Position numbers and translations under genes: made by a program. From NCBI RefSeq assembly GCF_000725885.1, contig NZ_JODR01000028.1:1-64000 (forward strand): a stretch of 64,000 nucleotides of DNA, in the 5' to 3' direction. Below the pieces are notes generated by a model, which ran no database searches, was not told the DNA's origin, and was given only the letters and a program-made list of their open reading frames with translations. Positions 45,072-55,675 of the stretch are shown piece by piece. The DNA comes from Streptomyces albus subsp. albus. GTDB lineage: Bacteria; Actinomycetota; Actinomycetes; Streptomycetales; Streptomycetaceae. Position 1 is the stretch's first letter; each line of letters starts with the position of its first letter.

Positions 45072-46475
45072 ATGACGCACGGGGGCGAGACGATGGCGGG
45101 GACGGCCCGGCAGCGCGGAGCGGGGACCGGGGACGGCGGCGCGGCCCGCGACGACGGCGAGGAGCGCGGCACCACCGGCGTACCGGGCGGGGCCGCAGCG
45201 GCGCCCGGGGAGGTGTCCGCCGGTGAGGCCCTGCTCCGGGCCGAACTGGCGCCCCGCGAACTGTGGTCGCGGGCGGCCCTGGTCGTCGGCGTCTGCGCCG
45301 GCTGCGGCTTCCTCGCCTCCGGGCTGTACGACTACACGCACCCCGGCCGCCCCAAGGGCCCGGCCGCCGCCCTCTCCCTCGGCGTCGGCGTCGTCCTCAT
45401 GGTGGCGGCACTCCTGACGCTGCTGACGCTGCACGGCCGCAGCCGCGACAGACGGCGGCTGATCGCCCTGGCCGAGCCCGCCTGCGGGGAGCCGGCCGCA
45501 CTGCGCGGGCTGCGGTCCGGCTGGCTGGCCCTCTCCGGACTCGGACTCGCCCTCGCCTTCCTCTTCCTGGTCGCCGGCCTCGGCCAGGCCCTCTCCCCCG
45601 GCCCCTACGAGGAGCCGGACCCCACGGTGTACGGCGCACTGCTGGCCTGGGCGGCGATCCTGACCGCCGCCGGCTGCGGCGGCATCGCCAGGGCCCGCCG
45701 CCACCGGCCGACCGGCACCGGCGGCACACGGCAGTCCGCACGCCCCGGCAGCAGGGTGCGGCCCGCGCCGCCCGCCTCGCCGCGGGCCGCGCTGTACGCG
45801 CGGCTCGGCGGGCGGCCCGTCGCCCCGCACCGGCTCAGCTCCCGGCTGGACGCCCGCCTGATGGCCCTCTCCCGCCCGGCCGCTCTCGCCCTGGCCGTCG
45901 CCGCCACCGCGTTCTGCTGCGCCCTGGCGGCTGCCACCGTGCTGGTGCCCCGGCACGTGGGCGGCGGCCGGCCGCTGTTCTGGATACTGCTGGTGGCGAC
46001 GGCCTGCTGCCTGGCCGCACTGCTGCTGGAACTCGCCGACTACGGGCCCCGCCGCCGCTACGTGCTGCTCTCCCTCGTCGCGGGCCTCGCGCTGCTGCCG
46101 GTCGCCGGCACCGGCTACTCCACCTCGGTACTGCTGGAGCGCGGCATCTGGGTGGAGACCGAGGTCACCGCCGAACACCACCACGCCAGGGGCGGCCCCT
46201 CCTGCGACCTGCGCCCCCTGGCGCCCACGGTGCCCGCCGAGGGCCTCAGCGTGTCCTGCGACGGCGCGGAGACCGGCGACCGCGTACGCGTCCACGCCGA
46301 CCCCGAGGGCGAAGTGGGGCCACGCCGCACCGCCCCGCACGACATGAGCGCTTTCACCGTCGGCTGGGGCGCCGCCACCGCCGTACTGCTCGGCTGTGCC
46401 GTGGGCGCCGCCCTCCACGGCCACCGGCGCCGCACCGAACTGGGCCTCGCCACCACCGAAGGGAACCACGGATGA
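45072..46475 (+). CDS. polytopic membrane protein of unknown function
   Basis: ATG 45072 gives 467 residues; ATG 45093, behind GGGGGCGAGACG, is an alternative. About 55 acidic and Gly-rich residues precede eight hydrophobic segments (for example LVVGVCAGCGFLASGLY, SGLGLALAFLFLVAGLGQAL, PAALALAVAATAFCCALAAA). A loop near 215-250 and an extracytoplasmic part near 390-425 carry three Cys and His (EVTAEHHHARGGPSCDLR). I do not recognise a family. The SDR gene overlaps its stop by four bases. Confidence 0.72.
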   Translation: MTHGGETMAGTARQRGAGTGDGGAARDDGEERGTTGVPGGAAAAPGEVSAGEALLRAELAPRELWSRAALVVGVCAGCGFLASGLYDYTHPGRPKGPAAALSLGVGVVLMVAALLTLLTLHGRSRDRRRLIALAEPACGEPAALRGLRSGWLALSGLGLALAFLFLVAGLGQALSPGPYEEPDPTVYGALLAWAAILTAAGCGGIARARRHRPTGTGGTRQSARPGSRVRPAPPASPRAALYARLGGRPVAPHRLSSRLDARLMALSRPAALALAVAATAFCCALAAATVLVPRHVGGGRPLFWILLVATACCLAALLLELADYGPRRRYVLLSLVAGLALLPVAGTGYSTSVLLERGIWVETEVTAEHHHARGGPSCDLRPLAPTVPAEGLSVSCDGAETGDRVRVHADPEGEVGPRRTAPHDMSAFTVGWGAATAVLLGCAVGAALHGHRRRTELGLATTEGNHG

Positions 46476-47263
46476 CGACCGCCGACCCGCACGCGCCCTA
46501 CCCGGTCCACCCGGACCTGGCCGGCAAGGTCGCCGTCGTCACCGGCGGCTCACGCGGCATCGGCGCCGAGACGGCACGGGCACTGGCCGCCCAGGGTGTC
46601 GCCGTCTGTCTGGTGGGCCGCGACCGGCAGGCGCTGTTCTCCGTCGCCGAGAGCATCGGCAAGCAGGGCGGCACCGCGATCGGTGCCGTCGCCGACGTGA
46701 CGGACGCCGCCGCGCTGCGCCGCGTCGCCGACCGGGTGGCCGGCGAACTGGGCCCCGTGGACGTCCTCGCCGCCTTCGCGGGCGGTCACCCCGCGCCGCT
46801 GGCCGCACCCGAGCTGAGCGAGGAACGCTGGCGCCGCATCCTCGACAGCGAGCTGACCGCCACGTTCCTGACGGTCCACACCTTCCTGCCCGGCATGCTG
46901 GACAGGCTCTCCGGCAGCATCCTCACCCTCTCCTCGGCGGGCCGCGCCGGCACCGGCAACCTCGCCCACGCCGTCGCCGACGCGGGCGTGACGGCGCTGA
47001 CCCGCCGGCTCGCCACGGAACTGGGCCCGCACGGCATCCGCGTCAACTGCCTCGCGCCCGCGGCCGTCCGCACCGAACGGACGACCGGGACCGTCTCCAA
47101 GGAGGACCAGCACAAACTGGCCCTCCGCACCCCGCTGCGCCGCCTGGGCGAGCCCTCGGACGTCGCCTCCGCCGCCCTGTTCCTCGCCTCCGACGCCGCG
47201 AGCTATCTGACGGGCGTCACGCTGGAGGTCGCGGGCGGCCGGGTCAGTACGCGCCCTGCTTGA
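46472..47263 (+). CDS. SDR-family protein lacking the catalytic Tyr and Lys
   Basis: ATG 46472 overlaps the upstream stop. The 263-residue protein has the cofactor motif TGGSRGIG (24-31), Ser154/Ser155 at the catalytic-serine position and the usual C-terminal IRVNCLAPAAVRTERT. At the active-site position, where classical SDRs have Tyr-x3-Lys, this protein has His166 and Asp170 (LAHAVADAGVTALTRR). The N-N-A-G motif is also altered to FAGG. It should bind NAD(P) but may not act as a normal reductase. It could be a regulatory or otherwise altered SDR. It ends in a 20-base overlap with the convergent DUF397 gene. Confidence 0.82.
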   Translation: MTTADPHAPYPVHPDLAGKVAVVTGGSRGIGAETARALAAQGVAVCLVGRDRQALFSVAESIGKQGGTAIGAVADVTDAAALRRVADRVAGELGPVDVLAAFAGGHPAPLAAPELSEERWRRILDSELTATFLTVHTFLPGMLDRLSGSILTLSSAGRAGTGNLAHAVADAGVTALTRRLATELGPHGIRVNCLAPAAVRTERTTGTVSKEDQHKLALRTPLRRLGEPSDVASAALFLASDAASYLTGVTLEVAGGRVSTRPA

Positions 47264-47441
47264 GCCGGGCGACGAACGCGGCCCACGCGGACGCGGAGAA
47301 CGTCAGCGCGGCTCTGCGGGGGTCCTTGCTGTCACGCACCGGCACGACGCCGGAAAACCCGTCCGCCACCTCGACGCAGTTGCCGCCCTCCGGATCGCTG
47401 TAGCTGCTTGCGCGCCAGTGCGCGCCGGTCAGGTCCACCAT
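47244..47441 (-). CDS. DUF397 protein
   Basis: ATG 47441 gives 65 residues. DLTGAHWRASSYSDPEGGNC, VEVADGFSGVVPVRDSKDP and FSASAWAAFVARLKQG match DUF397, small actinobacterial proteins encoded next to XRE regulators of the DUF5753 type, with which they may form a toxin-antitoxin-like or developmental pair. It lies inside the 3' end of the XRE gene (about 110 bases shared) and overlaps the convergent SDR gene by 20 bases. Confidence 0.9.
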   Translation of the reverse strand: MVDLTGAHWRASSYSDPEGGNCVEVADGFSGVVPVRDSKDPRRAALTFSASAWAAFVARLKQGAY

Positions 47442-48258
47442 GGTTGACGCCTTCCGCTGCGGTGCTGATCGTCCGTGCGGACATCGGCTCGGGGAGCGCC
47501 TCCGCACGCAGTTGTTCCCAGACACGATTGAACCTCTCCAGATCGTCCGGTTCTTCAAACAACTGTCCGTGTCCGGCTCCCTCTGCGTACGCGACCTCGG
47601 TCCTGTCCGGCATGGTCAGGAGGGTCAGCGATCCGCCCTGCATCGGATGCGCACCGGAGATGAAGGGGAGCACCTGAATCGGCTGGTGGTCACATGCGCG
47701 CCGCAGCCTGACCAGTTGCTCGTACATCGTCCGGTCACCGCCAACTCGTCGTGCGAGAACGGCTTCGTCGAGCACCACGGAGTAGGCGGGGGCGTCGGGT
47801 CGGAGGAACCGCTCCTGGCGTGACATGCGGAGAGCGACGCGTTCTTCCAGCACCTCCGGACTGGTCACGGTGCGCCCGACGCGCAGTACCGCGCGCGCGT
47901 ACGCCTCGGTCTGCAAGAGACCGGGCACAGACTGAGCGGCGTACTCACGAATGGCGATGGCCTTCGCCGCGAGATCCATGAAACGCCGTGCCCAATCCGG
48001 GAAACTCTCCCGGTAGACGTGGGGCCACAGGTCGATCAAGAGGCCGTTCGCCCCGACGGCCTCGTCCAGTGCGCGGGCGAGCTCGGCAGTCGGACGCGCC
48101 CCGGTGGCGCGCTCCACCTGCGCCACCCGGGATTGGCTGACGTACACCTTGCTCGCCAGTTGTGCCTGGGTCCATCCGCGCTGTTCCCGATACCACTTGA
48201 GGCGCGAACCGAAGAGCGCCGCCATGCTCACCGTGGGGTCAAGCTGTCCATTGGCCAT
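47332..48258 (-). CDS. XRE-family regulator (HTH plus DUF5753-type domain)
   Basis: ATG 48258 behind GAGGTGAG gives 308 residues; an upstream in-frame extension is unconserved. The N-terminal HTH (about 14-70) reads GSRLKWYREQRGWTQAQLAS and VYVSQSRVAQVERATG. The remainder matches the ligand-binding-like DUF5753 domain: IREYAAQSVPGLLQTEAYARA, RMSRQERFLRP, VLDEAVLARRVGG and IQVLPFISGAHPMQGGS. The expected end is near the DUF397 start. Here the frame runs 36 codons further as Arg/Gly-rich text, overlapping DUF397 by 110 bases, which is unusual for the pair. Confidence 0.88.
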   Translation of the reverse strand: MANGQLDPTVSMAALFGSRLKWYREQRGWTQAQLASKVYVSQSRVAQVERATGARPTAELARALDEAVGANGLLIDLWPHVYRESFPDWARRFMDLAAKAIAIREYAAQSVPGLLQTEAYARAVLRVGRTVTSPEVLEERVALRMSRQERFLRPDAPAYSVVLDEAVLARRVGGDRTMYEQLVRLRRACDHQPIQVLPFISGAHPMQGGSLTLLTMPDRTEVAYAEGAGHGQLFEEPDDLERFNRVWEQLRAEALPEPMSARTISTAAEGVNHGGPDRRALARKQLQRSGGRQLRRGGGRVFRRRAGA

Positions 48259-48371
48259 GGGCTCACCTCGACTTATGACATCCCAACCTCTCATACGCTG
48301 GGTGCTGTTGAGACTACGCCCGGTGACCGATCCTGGAGGCAGGAACGAAAGAACCGCGGGAAGAGGCCCAC

Positions 48372-48530
48372 ATGGAAGCGGGATCCTGCCACGACTGCGA
48401 GTGGTACCGGACACAGATCAACCGCGCGGCGGGGGATCCGCAACCCCGCGCCGATCTGGAGGCGCTGTACGCCGCACATCTGCGGCGCAAACACAGCGAC
48501 GCCGAACATCGCACGCTGCGGAGCGTGTGA
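48372..48530 (+). CDS. 52-residue Cys-pair protein, divergent from the XRE gene
   Basis: ATG 48372 with GAAGAGG upstream and TGA at 48528-48530. The short product has CHDCEW near residues 6-11 and a helical part DLEALYAAHLRRKHSDAEH. It is divergent from the XRE gene with a 113-base gap, a common place for small zinc-finger-like proteins in Streptomyces. The next small gene starts one base after its stop. Function unknown. Confidence 0.6.
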   Translation: MEAGSCHDCEWYRTQINRAAGDPQPRADLEALYAAHLRRKHSDAEHRTLRSV

Positions 48531-48531
48531 C

Positions 48532-48735
48532 GTGTGGCGCGAGGGCGACCGGGTGCGGGACGAGAGGACGGGCAAGGCGGGCACGGTCGTGCGGGTGACC
48601 GGCCCGGCGCCGTTCCTCTACCGGGTGCTGGTCGACGCGGGCGACGAGGGCCCGCCGCTGATGCTGTACCGCTACGGCGACCAGTTGCGCCGGGTCGCCG
48701 GGCGCAGCCCGGGCGGGCCGTCACCCGTGCCGTGA
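48532..48735 (+). CDS. 67-residue KOW-like small protein
   Basis: GTG 48532 follows the previous stop by one base and gives 67 residues. WREGDRVRDERTGKAGTVVR and YRVLVDAGDEGPPLMLYRYG form a beta-barrel-like pattern reminiscent of KOW/SH3-type modules. It is cotranscribed with the Cys-pair protein and converges with the FUSC gene, six bases away. I do not recognise a named family. Confidence 0.6.
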   Translation: MWREGDRVRDERTGKAGTVVRVTGPAPFLYRVLVDAGDEGPPLMLYRYGDQLRRVAGRSPGGPSPVP

Positions 48736-48740
48736 AGCCC

Positions 48741-51116
48741 TCACACGGGTGGCTCGGCCGTGCCGGTCTCGTCGCGCGCCGCCCGGCGCTCCTTGCCGCC
48801 GCGCCGGGTGGCGGGGGTGACCGCCTGGGCGAGGTCGTCCAGCGCGTCGGTGAGGAGTTCCGCGGTGCGCAGGGCGACGGGCGGCGGGTGCTCGGCCTGG
48901 TCCCACCAGCGGGCCAGGGCCTCGTGGACGGCGCCGAGTTCGAGGGGTTCGCTGCGCCGGATGGCGGTGACCGCGGCGGAGACGGCGGGCGCCAGTGCGG
49001 CGGAGAAGTCGGCGGCGCCGGCGTCGGGGGCGGCGTCCCGTTCGGGCAGGTGCGCCTCCAGCAGCATGGTGGCGCGGCCGAGGGTGACCAGTGCGGACTG
49101 GGCCTCGCCCGCGGAGCGGCGGGAGAGCGGGGAGAGGGTGCCGTGGTGGCGGACGGGTTCGGCCTCGGCGCGGCTGATGCTCTGTTCCCAGTCCTGGCGG
49201 GCGGCGCGGGAGTCCAGGAGGGCTTCCCGCACCTGGCGGGGGGCGCGTTCGGCGGGCTGGGCGAAGGCGTCCATGACGGCGATGGCGTACCGCCCGGTGG
49301 CGGCGAGCCAGTCGGCGAGCCGGTCCCGCAGCAGCGGGGTCTCCCAGGCGGGGAAGAGGGCGTAGCTGAGCATGGCGAGCACGCCGCCGAGGGCGGTGAG
49401 GCCGACGCGTTCGTAGGCCGTCTGGTACCAGTCGGCGCCCAGGATGCCCAGCAGGAAGACGACGTACGCGCCGGTGCACAGGGAGGCGATGGCGTACCCG
49501 GTGCGCATCAGCAGGTACTGGCAGCAGACGGAGACGACGGCGAGGACGGCGCTCAGATAGGGGCCGGGGCTCGCCAGGGCCATCACCGTGCCGGCGACGG
49601 CGACGCCCAGCAGGGTGCCGACGAAGCGGCCGATGCCGCGTTCGTAGGTGCGGGAGAAGTCGGGCCGCAGCACCATCGCGGCGGTCAGCGGCACCCAGTA
49701 GCCGTGGGCGGGCGGCAGGGCGTTGCCGATGAGGTAGCCGACGGAGGCGACGGCGCTGACCCGCAGCGCGTGCCGCAGGATGGGCGAGGTCCAGTGGAGT
49801 TCGCGGCGCAGGGTGCGCAGGGCGACGGGGACCAGCCCGGCGAGGGTGGGCATGTGGAGGTGGCGTTCGCGGGCGAGCGCGTGCCCGGCGGCCGGGGTGT
49901 GCTTGCCGCCCGCGGCCTTGCTCTCCTCCAGGCGGGCGGCCTCGGACTCCTCGGCGGCCAGGTCCTCGGGGTCGGGTCCGTAGGGGCCGTCGAGGCTGGC
50001 GTCGGCGGTGCGTTCGCGGCCGGGGAAGCCGGGCCGGTGACCCTGGCGGTCGGCCACGTGCCAGGTGACGCGGCCCCACAGCCCGCCGCGGGTGACCTCG
50101 ACGGGTTCCTGGGCGGCTTCGACGGCGTCGTCGGTGAGGGCGATGAGCCGGAGCGCGGCGCGGCGGGCCGGTCCGGACAGCACGGGGCCGCTCTTGGGGA
50201 CTTGGAGGACGTCGAGGGCCTGGTCGGGCAGGCGCACGCGTTCGCCGCGGCGGATGGCGCGGGCGGTGGCGTCCAGCACGGTGGCGGCGGCGGCCAGCAG
50301 TTCGCGGACCCGGTCGCGTTCGGGTCCGACCATGGGGGCGCCGCCGACCACGGGGTCGGCGAGGGAGGCCAGGACGGGCCGGAAGCGTTCGGCCAGGGCC
50401 CGGTAGCCGTGCAGCTGGCGGGGCCGGCGCCGGGCCTGGCGCGGGGTGACGGCGGCGGCGCTGCGGGCCTCGATCAGGGGTTCGGGGTCGAAGGGCGCCA
50501 TCGGGTCGTGCCGCAGCCGGCGGGCGTAGTCGGCGACCCCGGCCAGCGCGTCGGCGAGGGCTTCGCGGCGCTCGCCCCAGGGCCGGATGGGGAAGAGCAC
50601 GATGAGTCCGGCCTGCACCACCCCGCCGGCGGCGATGAGCGCGGCGTGGCCGAGCGCGCCGACGACGGAGGTGGGCAGGTGGACGGTGATGAGCATGACG
50701 GTGATGTTGAAGGCGGCCACCACCCCGGAGGTGGGCCCTATCCCCCAGGCCATGCCGGCCAGGAACGCCCACAGGGCGAGCAGCATCACGAACGCCCACG
50801 GCCAGCCCACCAGCAGATAGCCGAGGAAGGTGGAGACGGCCAGCCCGGCGGAGGCGGCCAGGGCGAGCACGGGCCGGGGCCGCCAGCTGCGCTGGAAGGT
50901 GGCGATGCCGGAGGCGAAGGCGCCGAAGGCGCTGGAGACGGCGAGTTGCGGTGTGCCGATCAGCAGTGCCAGTGCGACGACGATGCCGACACCGCAGGCG
51001 CCCCGTACCGCGAGCAGCGGTGTCAGCGAGGCGCGCTCCACGGTGAGCCCCGAGCGGGCGGTCTCCTTGAGCGCCCGGAGCCAGGGCAAAGGTGCGGCCT
51101 TCAAGTACCCGAGCAT
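48741..51116 (-). CDS. FUSC-family (aromatic acid exporter-like) membrane protein
   Basis: I choose ATG 51116, giving 791 residues; a GTG at 51164 is also in frame, and neither has a strong ribosome site. Two blocks of about six helices (near 35-180 and 440-585) flank a large hydrophilic middle domain. PTSGVVAAFNITVMLITVHLP and LRPDFSRTYERGIGRFVGTLLG are typical of FUSC/ArAE proteins such as YccS and AaeB. The C-terminal ~200 residues are a soluble helical domain. They are proposed efflux components for aromatic acids. The gene lies after the inositol operon in the same direction with a terminator between, so it is probably independent. Confidence 0.85.
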   Translation of the reverse strand: MLGYLKAAPLPWLRALKETARSGLTVERASLTPLLAVRGACGVGIVVALALLIGTPQLAVSSAFGAFASGIATFQRSWRPRPVLALAASAGLAVSTFLGYLLVGWPWAFVMLLALWAFLAGMAWGIGPTSGVVAAFNITVMLITVHLPTSVVGALGHAALIAAGGVVQAGLIVLFPIRPWGERREALADALAGVADYARRLRHDPMAPFDPEPLIEARSAAAVTPRQARRRPRQLHGYRALAERFRPVLASLADPVVGGAPMVGPERDRVRELLAAAATVLDATARAIRRGERVRLPDQALDVLQVPKSGPVLSGPARRAALRLIALTDDAVEAAQEPVEVTRGGLWGRVTWHVADRQGHRPGFPGRERTADASLDGPYGPDPEDLAAEESEAARLEESKAAGGKHTPAAGHALARERHLHMPTLAGLVPVALRTLRRELHWTSPILRHALRVSAVASVGYLIGNALPPAHGYWVPLTAAMVLRPDFSRTYERGIGRFVGTLLGVAVAGTVMALASPGPYLSAVLAVVSVCCQYLLMRTGYAIASLCTGAYVVFLLGILGADWYQTAYERVGLTALGGVLAMLSYALFPAWETPLLRDRLADWLAATGRYAIAVMDAFAQPAERAPRQVREALLDSRAARQDWEQSISRAEAEPVRHHGTLSPLSRRSAGEAQSALVTLGRATMLLEAHLPERDAAPDAGAADFSAALAPAVSAAVTAIRRSEPLELGAVHEALARWWDQAEHPPPVALRTAELLTDALDDLAQAVTPATRRGGKERRAARDETGTAEPPV

Positions 51117-51175
51117 GCGATCGAGCCTATCGAGAAAGAATTCAAAGAGGGGCAGACGGGGCACAGCAGACAGCG

Positions 51176-51208
51176 CCCCGCCGCCCTCCGGGCGGGAGGG
51201 CGGCGGGG
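51176..51208 (-). terminator. terminator of the inositol operon
   Basis: CCCCGCCGCCCTC at 51176-51188 pairs perfectly with GAGGGCGGCGGGG at 51196-51208 across a seven-base loop. It lies 22 bases after the mmsA stop and before the FUSC start. Confidence 0.88.
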
Positions 51209-51230
51209 TGCGGGCCGGGCCTTCGCCCGG

Positions 51231-52727
<1,497 letters not shown>

Positions 52728-52788
52728 GGGCTGGGACCTTTCTCAACGGGGGTGCTGCCGGCTCACGCGGAGCCTCGTCGCGGGGCTG

Positions 52789-54675
52789 TCACAGATGGCG
52801 CCGCCGGCCTGCGCGGCGGCGCTCGTACGCGGCGCGGGCCGCGCGGGCGGCCGGCCGCTGCGAGGTCTCGGCGACCGCCACGTCCCACCACGCCTGGGGG
52901 CCGGGCGGGGGCACGTCCGGGTCGGGGTCGGTCTCGACGTGGACGCAGGTGGGCCGGTCGGAGGCGCGGGCCGCGGCCAGCGCCTCCCGCAACTCGCCCC
53001 AGGTGGCGGCCCGGTGGACGTCCATGCCCAGTGAGGCGGCGTTGGCGGCCAGATCGACGGGCAGCGGCGCCCCGGTGTAGCCGCCGTCGGCGTCGCGGAA
53101 CCGGTAGGCGGTGCCGAACCGTTCGGCGCCGGTCTGCTCGGAGAGCCCGCCGATGGAGGCGTAGCCGTGGTTCTGCACCAGCACGACGTTGATGTCGATG
53201 CCCTCCTGGACGGCGGTGACGATCTCGGTGGGCAGCATCAGATAGGTGCCGTCGCCCACCAGCGCCCACACCGGGTTGCCGGGCGCGGCCATCCGCACCC
53301 CGATGGCGGCGGGAATCTCGTAGCCCATGCAGGAGTAGCCGTACTCGACGTGGTACTGGTGCGGCGAGCGGGCCCGCCACAGCTTGTGCAGGTCGCCGGG
53401 CATCGACCCGGCGGCGTTGATGACCACGTCCTCGTCCCCGACGACGGCGTCGAGGGCGCCGAGCACCTGCGTCTGGGAGGGCCGGGCCGTCTCGTCGAAC
53501 GGGTGCGGGGCGAACGCCTCGGCGACGACGCGGTCCCACGCCTCCTTGCCGCGGGCGTACTCGGTCTCGTAGTCGGGCACCACGCGGTGGCCGCGCAGCG
53601 CACCGGTCAGCGCCTCCAGCGCGGCCCGCGCGTCGGCGACGACGCCGAGCGCGCCCATCTTGTGGCTGTCGAAGGCGGCGATGTTGACGTTGAGGAACCG
53701 GGCGCCGGGGGCGAAGAGGGTGCCGGAGGCGGTGGTGAAGTCGGTCCACCGGGTGCCGACGCCGATCAAGAGGTCCGCGCTGCCGGCCAGTTCGTCGGCG
53801 ACGGCCGTGCCGGTGTGGCCGATCCCGCCCACGTCGCACGGGTGGTCGAAGCGCAGCGCGCCCTTGCCGGCCTGGGTGGACGCCACCGGGATGCCCGTCG
53901 CGTCGGCGAAGGACGCCAGCGCCTCCTGGGCCTCGCTGTGCCTCACGCCGCCGCCCGCCACCAGGAGGGGACGGCGGGCGGCGCGGACCGCCTGGGCGGC
54001 CTCGGCCAGCACGGACGGCTCCGGTGCCGGGCGGGGCACGCGCCAGGTCCGTTCGGCGAAGAACTCCTCGGGCCAGTCGTAGGCCTCCGTCTGCACGTCC
54101 TGCGGCAGCGCGAGGGTGACGGCGCCCGTCTCGGCCGGGTCGGTGAGCACCCGGGCGGCGGCGAGCGCGGCGGGGATCAGCGCCTCGGGCCGCAGCACCC
54201 GGTCGAAGTAGCGGGAGACGGGCCGCAGCGCGTCGTTGACGGAGACGTCGCCCGCGTACGGCACCTCCAGCTGCTGGAGCACCGGGTCGGCGACGCGGGT
54301 GGCGAACACGTCGCCGGGCAGCAGCAGGACGGGCAGCCGGTTGATGGTGGCCAGGGCGGCGCCGGTGACCAGGTTGGTGGCGCCGGGACCGATGGAGGTG
54401 GTGACGGCCTGGGTGGACAGCCGGTTGCGCCGGCGGGCGAAGCCGACGGCGGCGTGCACCATGGCCTGTTCGTTACGGCCCTGGAGGAAGGGCAGGGGCG
54501 CGCCGGGGCCCTGCCCGCTCTCGACGAGTGCCTGCCCGAGGCCGGCGACGTTGCCGTGCCCGAAGACGCCCCAGCAGGCTTCGACGAGCCGGTGGCGCTC
54601 CCCGTCGCGTTCGGTGTACTGGGCGGCGAGGAAACGCACGAGTGCCTGTGCGACGGTCAGCCTGACGGTCGTCAC
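52789..54675 (-). CDS. iolD: 3D-(3,5/4)-trihydroxycyclohexane-1,2-dione hydrolase (IolD)
   Basis: GTG 54675, behind GGGGAGAGCG, overlaps the iolB stop. The 628-residue ThDP-dependent enzyme has the N-terminal Pyr-domain text GVFGHGNVAGLGQAL and LPFLQGRNEQAMVHAAVGF and the GDG...N motif in VGDGTYLMLPTEIV and VLVQNHGYASIGG near residue 490. Length and text fit IolD, which opens the inositol ring of the diketo intermediate. Its neighbours iolB and iolC act on the following products. Confidence 0.94.
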   Translation of the reverse strand: MTTVRLTVAQALVRFLAAQYTERDGERHRLVEACWGVFGHGNVAGLGQALVESGQGPGAPLPFLQGRNEQAMVHAAVGFARRRNRLSTQAVTTSIGPGATNLVTGAALATINRLPVLLLPGDVFATRVADPVLQQLEVPYAGDVSVNDALRPVSRYFDRVLRPEALIPAALAAARVLTDPAETGAVTLALPQDVQTEAYDWPEEFFAERTWRVPRPAPEPSVLAEAAQAVRAARRPLLVAGGGVRHSEAQEALASFADATGIPVASTQAGKGALRFDHPCDVGGIGHTGTAVADELAGSADLLIGVGTRWTDFTTASGTLFAPGARFLNVNIAAFDSHKMGALGVVADARAALEALTGALRGHRVVPDYETEYARGKEAWDRVVAEAFAPHPFDETARPSQTQVLGALDAVVGDEDVVINAAGSMPGDLHKLWRARSPHQYHVEYGYSCMGYEIPAAIGVRMAAPGNPVWALVGDGTYLMLPTEIVTAVQEGIDINVVLVQNHGYASIGGLSEQTGAERFGTAYRFRDADGGYTGAPLPVDLAANAASLGMDVHRAATWGELREALAAARASDRPTCVHVETDPDPDVPPPGPQAWWDVAVAETSQRPAARAARAAYERRRAGRRRHL

Positions 54676-55661
54676 CGCTCTCCCCTTTCCCGCGAGTTTC
54701 CCCGCGAATTTCCCCACGAGTCGCCCCGCGTGCCGCCCGGCGCCGCCACCGGCCCCGGCAGCGAACCGCCCGAAGCTGCGGATTCCTTCGCCTCGTACAG
54801 CGGAAGCCTTGGATCCACAGGCGTTTCGGCCCACGTGCCACGAATCCACGCGTGATCTGGATGGTCGCAGATAAGCCACGCGCGATCCACCCCCGGCCCG
54901 GCCATCACGTTCAGGTAGTACATGTCGTGGCCGGGCGCCGCCATGGAGGGACCGTGCCAGCCGTCCGGGATCAGCACCGCGTCGCCGCCGCGCACCTCGG
55001 CGAGCACATCGGTGCCGGTGCCGTGACCGCTGGGGCTGACCCGCTGGTAGCCGAAGCCATCCGTCGCGCCGTGCGGGGCGATCTCGTAGTAGTAGATCTC
55101 CTCCAGCGCGCTCTCGACGCCCTCCCGGTGCTCGTCGTGCTTGTGCGGCGGGTAGGACGACCAGTTGCCGCCGGGGGTGAGCACCTCCACGGCGATCAGC
55201 TTGTCCGCCTCGAAGACGTCCGCCGCCGCGAAGTTGTTGACCTGCCGCGAGCACTGGCCGGCCCCGCGCAACTCGACGGGCACGTCCCCGGCGGCGCCGT
55301 ACCGCACCGGCAGCCGCCGCCGGCAGCGGGCCCCCGGCAGCGCGAACCGGCCGCCCGCCGCGCTGCTGAGGCGGACCCGGGCGTCCCTGGGCACGTACGC
55401 GAAGTCGCTGACGGCCGCGAAGACGCTCTCCCGGCCGTGCAGCCGCAGCGTGGTGCCCTCCGCCTCCACGGTGCAGCCGCCCGACAGCGGCAGCACGAGC
55501 CATTCGCTCTCCCCCGTCTCGAACGTCAGCTCCCCGCCGGGCGGCAGCCGCAGCACCCGCAGCGAGGAGTGCTCCCAGCCCGCACCCGGCGGGGTGATCT
55601 CCAGTTCGTACGGTCCGCACGCGGCCTTGCCCGCCCGCAGATGGAATGTGCCGACCGTCAT
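54672..55661 (-). CDS. iolB: 5-deoxy-glucuronate isomerase (IolB)
   Basis: ATG 55661 gives 329 residues. The double-cupin protein shows VLRLPPGGELTFETGESEW, the metal-site region WSSYPPHKHDEHREGVESALEEIYYY with several His and Glu, and GDAVLIPDGWHGPSMAAPGHDMYYLNVM. IolB isomerises 5-deoxy-glucuronate to 5-deoxy-2-keto-gluconate. About 35 low-complexity residues end the protein, beyond the usual length of about 290. The gene sits 14 bases after the aldolase-like gene and overlaps iolD by four. Confidence 0.94.
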   Translation of the reverse strand: MTVGTFHLRAGKAACGPYELEITPPGAGWEHSSLRVLRLPPGGELTFETGESEWLVLPLSGGCTVEAEGTTLRLHGRESVFAAVSDFAYVPRDARVRLSSAAGGRFALPGARCRRRLPVRYGAAGDVPVELRGAGQCSRQVNNFAAADVFEADKLIAVEVLTPGGNWSSYPPHKHDEHREGVESALEEIYYYEIAPHGATDGFGYQRVSPSGHGTGTDVLAEVRGGDAVLIPDGWHGPSMAAPGHDMYYLNVMAGPGVDRAWLICDHPDHAWIRGTWAETPVDPRLPLYEAKESAASGGSLPGPVAAPGGTRGDSWGNSRGNSRERGER

Positions 55662-55675
55662 GTCACCAGCCCCTT

